A DNA stretch of 64,000 nucleotides. Origin: Prochlorococcus sp. AG-363-P19. Its GTDB lineage: Bacteria > Cyanobacteriota > Cyanobacteriia > PCC-6307 > Cyanobiaceae. The notes beneath the pieces were generated by a model, which worked only from the letters and a program-made list of their open reading frames with translations, had not been told where the DNA came from and made no database searches. The stretch is from positions 1 through 64,000 of the forward strand of contig QCGG01000009.1 of NCBI GenBank assembly GCA_003280055.1, given 5' to 3'. The position numbers and the translations under genes are program-made. Below, piece after piece: positions 35,984 through 45,447 of the stretch. How positions within the stretch are numbered: position 1 is the first letter of the stretch; the number at the start of each line of letters is the position of its first letter.

Positions 35984-36196
35984 ATGTATCTGCTGACTAT
36001 TAAGGATGGTTTAGTGACCAGGCATATAGGTCCTTATGCTTCGCCAAAGAAAGCCTCAGATGACTTGGAGCGAGTTTTGGTGTCATGTTCAGACAGAGCT
36101 CATTGGCAGATCCATGCCCTTGAAAGTCCCAAAAGGCTTTCATTCGCTGAACGCATTGAAGCTAGAGATCTGTCTGTTGAGGCAGCTGTTTCCTGA
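35984..36196 (+). CDS. Small conserved hypothetical protein, 70 aa
   Basis: MYLLTIKDGLVTRHIGPYAS is followed by KKASDDLERVLVSCSDRAHW and a helical end (LSFAERIEARDLSVEAA). A strong GGAGGG ribosome binding site sits about 6 bases upstream of this ATG; an upstream in-frame GTG would extend it by 7 residues and would then contain the SD. It resembles short picocyanobacterial proteins of unknown function. No membrane segment is seen. Confidence 0.75.
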   Translation: MYLLTIKDGLVTRHIGPYASPKKASDDLERVLVSCSDRAHWQIHALESPKRLSFAERIEARDLSVEAAVS

Positions 36197-36293
36197 GAGG
36201 AATAAATTTAGGTCTTTGCTGTGTTCAATTATTGTGATTCTGAGTCCTTGTGCTTTGAAAGAAAGGATGGATCTGTACATGCTCAATTTCCTG

Positions 36294-36313
36294 AATTAAT
36301 TAATTAATTAATT
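36294..36313. repeat. AATT tetranucleotide repeat at the pepA stop
   Basis: Five AATT units run through 36294-36313, covering the TAA stop of pepA on the minus strand. Further AATTAATT bases lie just inside the gene end. Slippage here would alter or extend the last codons of PepA. Confidence 0.8.
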
Positions 36314-37788
36314 TGAGAATTAATTAAAGTCCAATTGACTAGTGTCCTCACTCCGTACCCTGTCGCTCCGGAAGGGTTTATTCCCTTGTCCTTTTCAGAC
36401 CATACCGTTCCTGCAATGTCTATATGGGCCCAGTGGACAGAAGAATCAATAAATTCTTTGAGGAAAAGTGCTGCGGTAATTGAGCCACCTGCTCGCGGAC
36501 CAGTATTTTTCAGGTCAGCCAGCATAGACTTTAATCCATCTTTATATGACTCAGGTAATGGCATCCTCCATAGCCCTTCGCCTGATTCGGCGGCGGCGGT
36601 CATAAGTTCTTCCACGAGTGGATCATTTGGAGACCATAGGCCTGCAATTTCCTCTCCGAGTGCAATTACGCAGGCGCCAGTAAGAGTAGCAAGATCAACT
36701 ATGGAATCTGGTTTTAGTTTGGATGCATAAACAAGAGCATCCGCAAGGGTAAGGCGCCCTTCTGCATCGGTATTATTGATTTCTATTGTTGTTCCATTAG
36801 ACGCCATGACAATGTCTCCTGGATGAACAGCCGAACCGTTGATCATGTTTTCGCAAGCCGCAATGATGAAATGGACTTCAATTTCAGAAGGCTTAATTTC
36901 CGAGATTGCTCTTGCTGCTCCAAGGACAGCAGCACTTCCACCCATGTCAAATTTCATTAGCTCTATTTGAGACGCACCAACTTTTAAGTTGTATCCTCCT
37001 GAATCAAAGGTGAGACCTTTGCCAACAAGCGCCAATTTTCGCTTAATTTTGCCCTCTCCTTTATAAGTTAGGTGAATAAATTTGGGCTGCAAATCAGAGC
37101 CTTTAGCAACAGCTAGATAAGCTCCCATTCCAGCTTTTTCGCAATCGTTTTGATCCAGTACTTTCAGATCCAGATTAAAGTCTGTGGCAATTTGTCTAGC
37201 ATTCTCGGCTAGGACTTCTGGGGTTAACTCATTGGGAGGGGAACTAACTAATTTTCTTGCAAGTTCAACGCCAGCACATGTTGCATTCGCTGTGCTTAGA
37301 ACTTGCTTAGGAATATTTTCTATTCCAATAAATTCTAATTCGCTAGGAAAAACATGATCATCAGGATTGCTTCTAAAACGTTGATCTTTAAAGATAGATA
37401 GACGAATTGCCTCTGCTACCGCTTGAACTGCTTTTTCCTTATCAAAATCTTCCCAAGGGAAAACCACTCCTATTTTGCCTTCTGATCCTGAACTGGCTCT
37501 AATGGCTATTGAAGCTGCTTTGCGTAAGCTTTCAATTTTTAGTTGATTTGATTGGCCTAGGCCAATAACACAAAGTAACTGTTCAGGGAGCCCCTTTAAA
37601 AGGTTGAAAGTTGCTATTTGCCCTGATTTGCCAGTGAATTTTTTCTGAAAAAGATTCTTAGTTATTGAGTTTCCGTAGCGCTCTTCCAAAAGCTTGAGTG
37701 CTGACTCACTTTTGTCTTCAATGATCCCAATGAAAAGGACATCACCGTTCCAGCTTTTTAACTTCTGAGGATTACTTGAAAACTTCAT
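36304..37788 (-). CDS. pepA: Leucyl aminopeptidase PepA (M17), 494 aa
   Basis: PepA removes N-terminal residues from peptides with a two-metal centre. The M17 signature NTDAEGRL is present (about residue 340), with LVGKGLTFDSGG and FDMGGSAAVLGA giving other metal ligands and the active-site Lys. The N-terminal domain is less conserved, as usual. It starts with ATG. The AATT repeat at its 3' end makes the last residues variable in principle. Confidence 0.95.
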   Translation of the reverse strand: MKFSSNPQKLKSWNGDVLFIGIIEDKSESALKLLEERYGNSITKNLFQKKFTGKSGQIATFNLLKGLPEQLLCVIGLGQSNQLKIESLRKAASIAIRASSGSEGKIGVVFPWEDFDKEKAVQAVAEAIRLSIFKDQRFRSNPDDHVFPSELEFIGIENIPKQVLSTANATCAGVELARKLVSSPPNELTPEVLAENARQIATDFNLDLKVLDQNDCEKAGMGAYLAVAKGSDLQPKFIHLTYKGEGKIKRKLALVGKGLTFDSGGYNLKVGASQIELMKFDMGGSAAVLGAARAISEIKPSEIEVHFIIAACENMINGSAVHPGDIVMASNGTTIEINNTDAEGRLTLADALVYASKLKPDSIVDLATLTGACVIALGEEIAGLWSPNDPLVEELMTAAAESGEGLWRMPLPESYKDGLKSMLADLKNTGPRAGGSITAALFLKEFIDSSVHWAHIDIAGTVWSEKDKGINPSGATGYGVRTLVNWTLINSQIN

Positions 37789-37826
37789 GGGAAATTAATT
37801 TGACAATTAGAATGTGGCTTGGAGTT

Positions 37827-38462
37827 TTACCTGAATTCAGCTGTGAAGGGCGTTGACCATCGCCCTCGAGTTTCTTTATTGAAAGGAGGGCTCCACTTTT
37901 GTATTAACAACTGTTCAATGGCCCTTCTGCTTTTTGTGGAACTTGGGACATCAGTCCAGAAACGAATACTAAGGTTAAATTCAATTTTAGCTTGAGAAAG
38001 AGCCTCTGCATATGCTGAAAGATAAGTTTTGCAATCATGATCGCCTTTCCATCTTTTATTGGCCACAATTGTCTCTCCTATATAAAGTAAAATAGGTGAA
38101 CTTAATCTCTTTGGGGAATCCATTACTAGGTATATAGCCGCCCCATCGTGGTGCGTCTTTGGTGATCTCCAGAAGCTAATTGGTAAAGGCCTTAGATCTA
38201 GAGGGTTTAGTTTCTGTGCAGCATCTATGAAATTGACTTCTTTGGACGGAGAAGCTTCAAAAAGGAGTGATTGTTGAGCTGAATTCTCCTGTTCACCTTT
38301 GAAAAGTGGTTTTTGATGGTTTTCTAGATCTTCCTGCCATTGTTTGAGTGTTCTGTTTGATAGAGGTAATTGTTTGCCTGCTTTTCCGTCTGTGGTAACC
38401 CATCTTGTGGGAAAGAGCTCTTTTTGATCATGAGACCTTTTTATTGGTTTAAAAGCATTCAT
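37827..38462 (-). CDS. GIY-YIG nuclease-like protein, 211 aa
   Basis: The central part AIYLVMDSPKRLSSPILLYIGE followed by ANKRWKGDHDCKTYL has the order of a GIY-YIG domain: a GIY-like strand, a YIG strand and a basic following segment. The first motif is AIYLV rather than GIYLI, and a C-terminal basic helix with IEQLLIQKWSPPFNKE follows, where the Glu would bind metal. Catalytic activity is therefore uncertain. The N-terminal 90 residues are polar and possibly disordered. It could act on DNA or be a non-catalytic relative. ATG start. Confidence 0.75.
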   Translation of the reverse strand: MNAFKPIKRSHDQKELFPTRWVTTDGKAGKQLPLSNRTLKQWQEDLENHQKPLFKGEQENSAQQSLLFEASPSKEVNFIDAAQKLNPLDLRPLPISFWRSPKTHHDGAAIYLVMDSPKRLSSPILLYIGETIVANKRWKGDHDCKTYLSAYAEALSQAKIEFNLSIRFWTDVPSSTKSRRAIEQLLIQKWSPPFNKETRGRWSTPFTAEFR

Positions 38463-38687
38463 TAGAAATTCATTTTAGGAGTGCCTGGCAAAAGCAAAAT
38501 GTCTTTCATGGTCTAGTCCTTGTCTTCATCCATTGCAGTAGTTCAATTTTGATGAATTAGTTGGCTTTTGGAGTGTTCTCAGAAGCTATGTAATTTAAGG
38601 CTAAAGAAATGATGATTACGTTGATCCGTACTGTTGTTGTTCGCTTGAGTTTTGCAGAATTAATTTAAGTAGTGATTTCAGCCATCA

Positions 38688-39011
38688 ATGGCTTTCTTTG
38701 AATCTGAGATTGTGCAGGAGGAAGCCAAGAGGCTTTTTGGCGATTATCAGGAGCTAATGAAACTTGGCTCAGACTATGGCAAGTTTGATCGAGAAGGTAA
38801 AAAGGTGTTTATTGAGACCATGGAAGGTCTCATGGAGAGATATAGGGTATTCATGAAGCGTTTTGAGTTGTCAGAAGATTTTCAAGCCCAAGTGACAGTA
38901 GAGCAACTCCGCACTCAATTAGGTCAATTCGGAGTCACTCCTGAACAGATGTTTGAGCAGATGAATAACACCTTGGAAAGAATGAAGAGTCAATTGGAGA
39001 GCGAGTCATAG
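38688..39011 (+). CDS. DUF1825-family cyanobacterial protein, 107 aa
   Basis: MAFFESEIVQEEAKRLFGDY and KFDREGKKVFIETMEGLMERYRVFMKRFELSEDFQAQ match the all-helical DUF1825 family found in cyanobacteria. The C-terminus (MNNTLERMKSQLE) looks like an amphipathic helix. Function is unknown. It precedes tyrS by 54 bases on the same strand. Confidence 0.85.
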   Translation: MAFFESEIVQEEAKRLFGDYQELMKLGSDYGKFDREGKKVFIETMEGLMERYRVFMKRFELSEDFQAQVTVEQLRTQLGQFGVTPEQMFEQMNNTLERMKSQLESES

Positions 39012-39065
39012 TGAAGAAAGAATCCTTTCCCTCGTAGATTCATTTAGAAACCTTTTCCTTTTCGC

Positions 39066-40313
39066 ATGCCTGAGGAGCAAACTCCATTCCCATCCTGGTT
39101 AACAAGAGGCATGGCAGATCTATTTCCATGCGGGGATGTTGACAATTCAGATCAGAATCTTGCTGCTCGATTAGATGCGGGTTTAAAGCTTAAAAAGCCT
39201 TTGCGCATAAAACTAGGTATTGATCCAACTTCTAGTTCTATACATTTGGGACATAGCATTCTTTTTCGTAAATTGAGGGCTTTTCAGGATGCTGGTCATA
39301 CGGCTGTTTTGATTATTGGGGATTTCACAGCGCAAATTGGAGATCCAACTGGTAAGAGCATTACTCGTGTTCAATTGACTTCTGAAGAGGTTGAGCAGAA
39401 TTCTGAGACTTATCTCAACCAGTTGGGATTGGGAAAGCCGCCCGGGAAGGCAGTTTTGGATTTTGAAACCCCAGGACTTCTGGAAATACATAGGAATAGT
39501 GAATGGTTTAAAGGATTAGACCTTTCAACCGTCATTGAGTTATTAGGTAAATCAACGGTTGGTCAAATGCTCGCCAAGGAAGATTTTGCCAAACGTTATA
39601 GTTCTGGTACTGCAATTTCATTGCATGAGTTTCTTTATCCTTTGCTTCAAGGATATGATTCAGTGATGATTAGGGCTGATGTGGAATTGGGAGGAACGGA
39701 CCAGAAATTCAATGTTGCAATGGGACGAGATCTGCAAAGGCATTTCAAACAAAAACCCCAGTTTGGCTTTTTGTTGCCAATTCTTGCTGGTCTAGATGGG
39801 TCACAAAAGATGAGTAAAAGTTTGGGAAACACTGTTGGGATTGATGAGGATCCAATCTCGATGTATTCCAAGTTAGAGAAAGTACCTGACAACATTGTCA
39901 GGAGTTATGTAACGCTGCTTACTGATTTAGAACTTGACAAATTGCCTGAAAACCCACGTGAGTTACAACGAGCAATGGCACTTGCTGTAACTGAAACACG
40001 TCACGGTAGTGAAGCGGCTAAATCCGCTCAGATTAGTTCTGCTGCATTGGTTTCTGGCAGGCTTAATATTCAAGCAGATGTGCCAGAAGTGTCTATTTCA
40101 GAGATTACTTTCCCTATAAAAGCATTTTATCTTCTAAGTTCTTTGAGAATATGTGTAAGTAGTAGTGATGCACGACGCAAGATAGAAGGTGGAGCAGTAC
40201 GAATTGATGGAGAGAAAATAACTAATCCAAATCTTGAATTTTCTAAAAGAACTGTCCTTTTAGGTAAGGTTCTTCAATTAGGTAAAAAAACTTTTCGTCG
40301 ATTTATAAATTAA
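39066..40313 (+). CDS. tyrS: Tyrosyl-tRNA synthetase, 415 aa
   Basis: TyrS charges tRNA-Tyr. The class I signature HIGH is HLGH in [17 protein letters not shown], and KMSKS appears as QKMSKSLGN. The C-terminal region has an S4 domain ([20 protein letters not shown]). Length is typical of the TyrRS type with an S4 domain. It starts with ATG and is followed 33 bases later by pyrF. Confidence 0.97.
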   Translation: MPEEQTPFPSWLTRGMADLFPCGDVDNSDQNLAARLDAGLKLKKPLRIKLGIDPTSSSIHLGHSILFRKLRAFQDAGHTAVLIIGDFTAQIGDPTGKSITRVQLTSEEVEQNSETYLNQLGLGKPPGKAVLDFETPGLLEIHRNSEWFKGLDLSTVIELLGKSTVGQMLAKEDFAKRYSSGTAISLHEFLYPLLQGYDSVMIRADVELGGTDQKFNVAMGRDLQRHFKQKPQFGFLLPILAGLDGSQKMSKSLGNTVGIDEDPISMYSKLEKVPDNIVRSYVTLLTDLELDKLPENPRELQRAMALAVTETRHGSEAAKSAQISSAALVSGRLNIQADVPEVSISEITFPIKAFYLLSSLRICVSSSDARRKIEGGAVRIDGEKITNPNLEFSKRTVLLGKVLQLGKKTFRRFIN

Positions 40314-40346
40314 TCGAAATATCTTTTCTTTACCCTGTTCTCTCTT

Positions 40347-41072
40347 TTGAATAATCAACCTGCAGAAAAAATAATTCTTGCTCTTGATGGCATGGATAAA
40401 GATCAGGCGGTTTCTTTCTGCTCGAAGATTCCTGAATTGTGCTGGGTAAAGGTAGGGCTTGAATTGTTCTTAAGCGGGGGACCAGTTCTTGTAAATGAAT
40501 TAAGAGATCGAGGTTTGCGGGTATTTCTTGACTTGAAGTTTCATGATATTCCAGCAACTATGTCAAATGCATGTAGGCGAGCTGCTTCTACTGGTGCAGA
40601 ACTAATTACAGTTCATGCTTGTGCAGGAATCAAGGCTCTTCAAGATTCGAAGCTAGCAGCAGATCAGGGTGCGTCTAGCGCAGGATTTGCATTTCCTAGG
40701 CTTCTTGCAGTGACAGTTTTGACGAGTTGGGATGCTTGTCGACTGCAATCAGAATTAGACATTTCAGAGTCTATTGAGTTGCGTGTTCATAGGTTGGCTC
40801 AATTAGCTGTCAAGGCTGGTTTAGGTGGTTGTGTGTGCTCTCCGTTAGAAGTACGTGGCCTACGTAAACAGTATTCATTGCCCTTTGAGTTGGTAACCCC
40901 TGGAATTCGACCTGTTGGAACCAAGGCTGATGATCAATCAAGGGTGAGAAGTCCATCAAAAGCTATGCAAGATGGTGCTTCCCTTTTAGTAATTGGTCGA
41001 CCAATTACTCTTTCAAACGATCCCCGTAATGTTTTCCTGAAATGTTGCGAGGAGATTGATCTTAATCATTAG
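40347..41072 (+). CDS. pyrF: Orotidine 5'-phosphate decarboxylase PyrF, 241 aa
   Basis: PyrF makes UMP from OMP. The catalytic Lys/Asp motif is [12 protein letters not shown], preceded by [29 protein letters not shown] and LVIGRPIT bind phosphate. It starts with TTG before [14 protein letters not shown]. It follows tyrS closely on the same strand and its stop overlaps the end of plsY by 4 bases on the other strand. Confidence 0.96.
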   Translation: MNNQPAEKIILALDGMDKDQAVSFCSKIPELCWVKVGLELFLSGGPVLVNELRDRGLRVFLDLKFHDIPATMSNACRRAASTGAELITVHACAGIKALQDSKLAADQGASSAGFAFPRLLAVTVLTSWDACRLQSELDISESIELRVHRLAQLAVKAGLGGCVCSPLEVRGLRKQYSLPFELVTPGIRPVGTKADDQSRVRSPSKAMQDGASLLVIGRPITLSNDPRNVFLKCCEEIDLNH

Positions 41073-41686
41073 GACTTTCCAATACGAGGTTCTGTGCCAT
41101 TGAGTAATCTTTTAAAGTTACTTCTATGTCGCCATAAAACAATTGACATAGATACTAAACAGACTGCCATATATGCTTGGTTGAATTCAGTAAAATGAAG
41201 ATTAACTAGCATTAGGATAGGAAGGCTTATAGCAGCAACTATGCTTGATAAAGAAACAATCTTTGTTGTTAAAAAGACACTTAGAAAAATAATAAAACTA
41301 GCTATGCCAACTGGCCATGCTATTCCTAGAAGCATCCCTAGGCCCGTTGCAACAGCTTTGCCTCCTTTCCAGTTCAACCATATTGGCCAAATGTGGCCAA
41401 CCAAGGCAGATAATCCAGATGCGACTTCCCAGCCATTCCCTTCTAATAGCAGTTTTGCCAAAAGAACAGCAAGAGTCCCTTTCCCAACGTCGATTAAAAA
41501 AACAACGATAGCTGGGCCCTTACCTATTTGACGGAGAACATTTGTTGCACCTGTGGAGCCTGAACCAAGTTCACGAAGATCCACATTAGAGATCAATTTC
41601 CCTGCTAAATAACCACTGGGAATTGAGCCAAGTATGTAACCCAGTAGGAGGATTGGTAGTGAAGTGATAATGGTATTAAAAGTCAT
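41069..41686 (-). CDS. plsY: Glycerol-3-phosphate acyltransferase PlsY, 205 aa
   Basis: PlsY acylates glycerol-3-phosphate from acyl-phosphate in the inner membrane, the first step of phospholipid synthesis. Family motifs are [32 protein letters not shown] and [12 protein letters not shown]. Several membrane spans are visible. It starts in an ATGA overlap with the DUF3086 gene, so they are translationally coupled. It is the last gene of the five-gene cluster 41069-45277. Confidence 0.95.
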   Translation of the reverse strand: MTFNTIITSLPILLLGYILGSIPSGYLAGKLISNVDLRELGSGSTGATNVLRQIGKGPAIVVFLIDVGKGTLAVLLAKLLLEGNGWEVASGLSALVGHIWPIWLNWKGGKAVATGLGMLLGIAWPVGIASFIIFLSVFLTTKIVSLSSIVAAISLPILMLVNLHFTEFNQAYMAVCLVSMSIVLWRHRSNFKRLLNGTEPRIGKS

Positions 41687-42693
41687 CTTAAGAACTCTTC
41701 TTCATCATAAATTTCTTCTGGACTTGCTGCGAATGCAAGCCAAATAGGAAATTGCAACAAAGGGATATCAACTACTTGTTCAGCGGCATCAATAAGTATG
41801 AATGGAACCTCGCCCCTATCCTCAAGTCTATCAGCTCTTTCAACTAAGGCATCTCCGCGCTCAAAAAGGACTATCCCGCTACTTGGACCAAAATCCTCTC
41901 TTCCAAGGCCAAGCGCATCTTGAAGTCCTCTTCTCCATTCACCAAGTCTTTCTGGCTGACCTGCAAGAACAAGTGTTTGGAATCGATCGCCATATAACTC
42001 ACCCAGTATGGAGATAATCGCGGCGCCTATAAGAGTATTTTTTGCTCGATTGCCTCTACTTGGTTGTGCTCCCCTGCCCCCCTGACTAAAGAACCAATCA
42101 ATCAGCAATTCATTGTCTTTTTTAGTCAAGCTTCTCCTAAGTTTCCAAGGCTCTGCGTAGAAATCAGGTTGGCCTAGAAATTGATCCAGGCATTGTCTTA
42201 TTAGGACTTCATCTGGTCTGAATGTCTCTGAAATTGGCATATTGTTGATAGCTTCACTTTCCTCCTCTTCAGCTTTTGGGACGTTTTGATCAAGGGGAGA
42301 AGGTTGAACTAAGACAGGTTGAGCTACTAGCTCAAGTTGTTCAGCAGATTGAGATAGGTCTTGAAGAGCCCCAATTAAGTATTCTTGAAAACCTTTTACT
42401 CTTCTTGCAATCGCATCGGATTGACCTGAAAAGGATGATTTAATTTCCTGCTCAAGATTAGTTTTCTTTTTTGATAATTCTTCGATATCTTCAATCAAGG
42501 CTTGTCGCTTGAATTGCAGTTCCTTTAATGCTGTTTCTAAAAGCTTATCTAACTCAGTTTTGCTTCTAGTTTGCTTAATTTTTTCCTCAGTATTTTGGGT
42601 GCTCTCTATATTGGACAGCTGATTATTAACCTCTATAGGGTTTCCCGGATCTTGATTTGGTTGTTGAGGGACTGGGAGATCTGTTTCTGACAT
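41683..42693 (-). CDS. DUF3086-domain cyanobacterial protein, 336 aa
   Basis: A proline- and glutamine-rich N-terminus leads to a coiled coil (LKELQFKRQALIEDIEELSKKKTNL), then a conserved C-terminal domain with DEVLIRQCLDQFLGQPDFYAEPWKL and NTLIGAAIISILGELYGDRFQTLVLAGQPERLGEWRRGLQDALG. That domain corresponds to the cyanobacterial DUF3086 family. It is coupled to plsY downstream by a 4-base overlap; DUF3119 is 30 bases upstream. An envelope or lipid role is suggested only by these neighbours. Confidence 0.8.
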   Translation of the reverse strand: MSETDLPVPQQPNQDPGNPIEVNNQLSNIESTQNTEEKIKQTRSKTELDKLLETALKELQFKRQALIEDIEELSKKKTNLEQEIKSSFSGQSDAIARRVKGFQEYLIGALQDLSQSAEQLELVAQPVLVQPSPLDQNVPKAEEEESEAINNMPISETFRPDEVLIRQCLDQFLGQPDFYAEPWKLRRSLTKKDNELLIDWFFSQGGRGAQPSRGNRAKNTLIGAAIISILGELYGDRFQTLVLAGQPERLGEWRRGLQDALGLGREDFGPSSGIVLFERGDALVERADRLEDRGEVPFILIDAAEQVVDIPLLQFPIWLAFAASPEEIYDEEEFLR

Positions 42694-42723
42694 TAACCTG
42701 TTAGGTAGAGGGTTTTTGTCTGA

Positions 42724-43155
42724 CTAAGAGACTGACTTGTCAGGTGTTTTAGGTTTTTCTAGATCTTTTAGTCTGAGACGTAATTGATTTTCTAGTGCAT
42801 TTTTATCGAAGATTATGGGCAACAAATGAGGGCTTGCTACTTCTCGGAAGTAGAAGATGCCCGGTAAAGATGGAATTAAAAGACGCCAAGCAAGCCAATT
42901 TTTGTATGGAAACCTTCTTAATTCACGACCCACTTGCCAAACAACCATTGCTTCTGAGGCAAATTCCAGCCGGAGTGTATATGTCTGAATAAGAAGGAAA
43001 ACCCCAAAGATCCCTATTAATATTGCAAAGAATGGGTTTATTGGAAGTGCTCCTAATAGGCCACCTAGACCGATTATGAGTAGAGGAAGTCTAGGGTTTG
43101 GGGCGAGAGTCACACTGTTCTCGTTTTGAGCAGCCTTGTTTGGTGTTGGTTTCAT
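42724..43155 (-). CDS. DUF3119-family membrane protein, 143 aa
   Basis: From the ATG at 43155 the protein begins MKPTPNKAAQNENS; a hydrophobic pair of segments follows (LPLLIIGLGGLLGALP and FFAILIGIFGVFLLIQTYTL). Then comes a soluble part (VVWQVGRELRRFPYKNWLAWRLLIPSLPGIFYF) matching the cyanobacterial DUF3119 pattern. A longer frame upstream overlaps the permease gene and is a shadow. The ATG overlaps the permease stop (TAATG), so coupling is likely. Role unknown. Confidence 0.8.
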   Translation of the reverse strand: MKPTPNKAAQNENSVTLAPNPRLPLLIIGLGGLLGALPINPFFAILIGIFGVFLLIQTYTLRLEFASEAMVVWQVGRELRRFPYKNWLAWRLLIPSLPGIFYFREVASPHLLPIIFDKNALENQLRLRLKDLEKPKTPDKSVS

Positions 43156-43901
43156 TAGCCGAATAGAATTTGAGTAAGGACAACATCCATCAACGCAACT
43201 GTTACTAGCGTCATTACAACTGCTCCAGTTGTGCTTGCGCCTACTTCTTTGGGCCCCCCTCTTGTAGTGAGTCCCCATCCACAAGCAAGAATTGCGATTT
43301 GAAGTCCAAATACTATTGCTTTTATAAGCATGAATGGCAAGTCGTCAGGGCTAAGCCATGTCCTTACAGAATTCCAGAAGACATCTGGAGGGATTTGATA
43401 GAGATGAGTACTGCTTATTTGGCCACTCCATAGCGCAACACTGAAAAACAAAAGACATTGCACTGGTGCCATTATTAACATCGCGAGAAGTCTTGGTACT
43501 ACTAGATATTCCACTGGGTCAGTACGAAGCATTGTTATTGCATCTATTTGTTCAGTCACTTTCATTGTTCCAAGTTGAGCTGCGTATGCAGTTGCCACCT
43601 TTCCAGTTAGGAGTGTTGCAGTAAGTAATGGTGCGATTTCACGAGCCATTCCGATTGCAAGTATTCCCCCTACTGTTCCTGCGGCCCCTTGTCTGCTTAA
43701 TTCAGCAGCAACTTGAATATTGAATACAGCCCCAGCTGCTACACCAGTTATCAAAACTATTAGAAAACTCCCTGGACCTGCTTCCATTAGTTGGTCAGAG
43801 AGGTCGATCGAGTTGATATGTCCTTTTAAGGTTGCAGTGATTGCCTGTCCTCCAATAAGGAGGCTGCTTCCAAGACGTCGCAGCCAGCGAGGTGTTCTCA
43901 T
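43155..43901 (-). CDS. MlaE/DUF140-type ABC transporter permease, 248 aa
   Basis: This is a multi-span permease of the MlaE family, which moves lipids across the envelope with MlaF/MlaD. Signatures are GSFLIVLITGVAAGAVFNIQVA, EIAPLLTATLLTGKVATAYAAQLGTMKVTEQIDA and GLTTRGGPKEVGASTTGAVV. About five membrane segments are present. The ATP-binding partner is not in the window. It overlaps the MFS gene upstream by 4 bases and DUF3119 downstream by 1. Confidence 0.9.
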   Translation of the reverse strand: MRTPRWLRRLGSSLLIGGQAITATLKGHINSIDLSDQLMEAGPGSFLIVLITGVAAGAVFNIQVAAELSRQGAAGTVGGILAIGMAREIAPLLTATLLTGKVATAYAAQLGTMKVTEQIDAITMLRTDPVEYLVVPRLLAMLIMAPVQCLLFFSVALWSGQISSTHLYQIPPDVFWNSVRTWLSPDDLPFMLIKAIVFGLQIAILACGWGLTTRGGPKEVGASTTGAVVMTLVTVALMDVVLTQILFG

Positions 43902-45277
43902 GAATTCATTGCTTCCAAGTGGGCTCCTTTGTCAGGCCAGCCTCGCATCATGAAAAGACCAGACGATACAAGTAGAGCAGGAATTAAGCCCATGCAAAGT
44001 CGAATTGTGATTATTGCGGTGCTTGGTTGTTGTAAGCAAAGTTGGACCTCTTTGCATTGAATTAATGATTGATATCCGGAAAAAGAAAGTAGAAGACCAA
44101 GAAGTTGCACACTTAAACCAATGCCTATTTTTTGTATTAATACCATCCAGGCTGTATACAAGCCTGCAGGATGATCTGGATCCGCATCAATGGCATCGGG
44201 GAGTAGAGACCATGGAATGAGGTATGCGGTTGATGCACCAAACCCAACAATCATAATTATTATGATTAAACAAATCATTTTCAATAACTCAATTCTACTG
44301 CTAATTCCTGGAGAAATTGGTGGTAGTAGCATTGCTAATAAACAGGCGCTGATCCACAACCCCCCACCTAAATAAAGCACTTTAATTCGTCCAATTCGGT
44401 TTGAAGATAAGCTCCAAACCTGTAGACCTATCAGAGCACTTATTTGGAATGGTATGGGTATCCATTTGGAGAGATCTTTTGGTACATGCATAACTTGCTC
44501 TAGATAGATTAATGAGACGGTTTGCATGAGCTGAAGACCACACCAAAGCAAAAGATAAAGACCAATAACCTTTAAGAATCTATTGTTCCTAAGGATTCGT
44601 TTGAATTGGACTTTTAAAGACTCCGATTGTCGAATAGGTTGCCTAGCTTTTTTTGCGAAAGGTGCTAGACCCCAACATGACAACAATGTTGCTAAGGCCG
44701 CAATACTTCCTGTGATTTTGCCCATAGCAAGAAAACCGCTTTCTCCTTTAGAAAGAAGTCCCGCTGCCACAACCAATCCTAAAAAGCCGGCTAAAATTGA
44801 TCCTGTGAATCTTGCTGCATTGAGTCTCGTTCTAATAGCAGTGGTCTCAGTTAATTCAGTGGAGAGTGCTGAATAGGGAAGATTTACAGCTGTGTATGCC
44901 GTCATCAGAAGGATTGCTATCAATACGTAATAGACGGTTTTTTGGGAAATCCCACCTGGAGGTACCCACCAAATTGCTCCTAGTGCTATTCCTAAGGGAA
45001 TAGCTGCTCCAAACATCCAAGGCAGCCTTGGCCCCCATCTTGTATTTGTGTGATCACTTAACCATCCAATTAATGGGTCGTTTATTGCATCCCAGATTTT
45101 TATAACCATTAGCAGCGATCCTGCTATAAAAGCAGGTAGACCAGCTGTCCCTGTGAAGAAGGGGAATAAATAAAAGCCAAGTTGAGTTGCGGCAAGACCT
45201 GTCCCTGCATCTCCTAGTCCATAGGAAATCATCAATCGGCCACGGTCCTCTTTTCTTTTCGCTATCTTCTGTTCCAA
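43898..45277 (-). CDS. GPH/MFS-family transporter, 459 aa
   Basis: Twelve hydrophobic segments and the start LMISYGLGDAGTGLAATQLGFYLFPFFTGTAG match glycoside-pentoside-hexuronide:cation symporters (MelB-like). IWDAINDPLIGWLSDHT is the signature after helix 2. The substrate is unknown; relatives carry sugars or other solutes. The start is TTG at 45277, with an ATG 15 codons later as alternative. Its stop overlaps the permease start (ATGA), making it first of the cluster. tRNA-Gly lies upstream on the other strand. Confidence 0.88.
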   Translation of the reverse strand: MEQKIAKRKEDRGRLMISYGLGDAGTGLAATQLGFYLFPFFTGTAGLPAFIAGSLLMVIKIWDAINDPLIGWLSDHTNTRWGPRLPWMFGAAIPLGIALGAIWWVPPGGISQKTVYYVLIAILLMTAYTAVNLPYSALSTELTETTAIRTRLNAARFTGSILAGFLGLVVAAGLLSKGESGFLAMGKITGSIAALATLLSCWGLAPFAKKARQPIRQSESLKVQFKRILRNNRFLKVIGLYLLLWCGLQLMQTVSLIYLEQVMHVPKDLSKWIPIPFQISALIGLQVWSLSSNRIGRIKVLYLGGGLWISACLLAMLLPPISPGISSRIELLKMICLIIIIMIVGFGASTAYLIPWSLLPDAIDADPDHPAGLYTAWMVLIQKIGIGLSVQLLGLLLSFSGYQSLIQCKEVQLCLQQPSTAIITIRLCMGLIPALLVSSGLFMMRGWPDKGAHLEAMNS

Positions 45278-45369
45278 TCTCGTGCTGTTAGGAGGCGAAA
45301 AGCCATAATGAACGGGTAAGAATGAGCATCTAAGCCAACCATTTGATTAGATTGTTCTCTCAACCCACT

Positions 45370-45440
<71 letters not shown>

Positions 45441-45447
45441 TTTTCAC

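Noticed and set aside
43156..43284. N-terminal extension of the DUF3119 gene
   Set aside because: The extra 43 codons lie inside the MlaE-like permease gene, are cysteine/arginine-rich and unlike a protein start; the ATG at 43155 fits.
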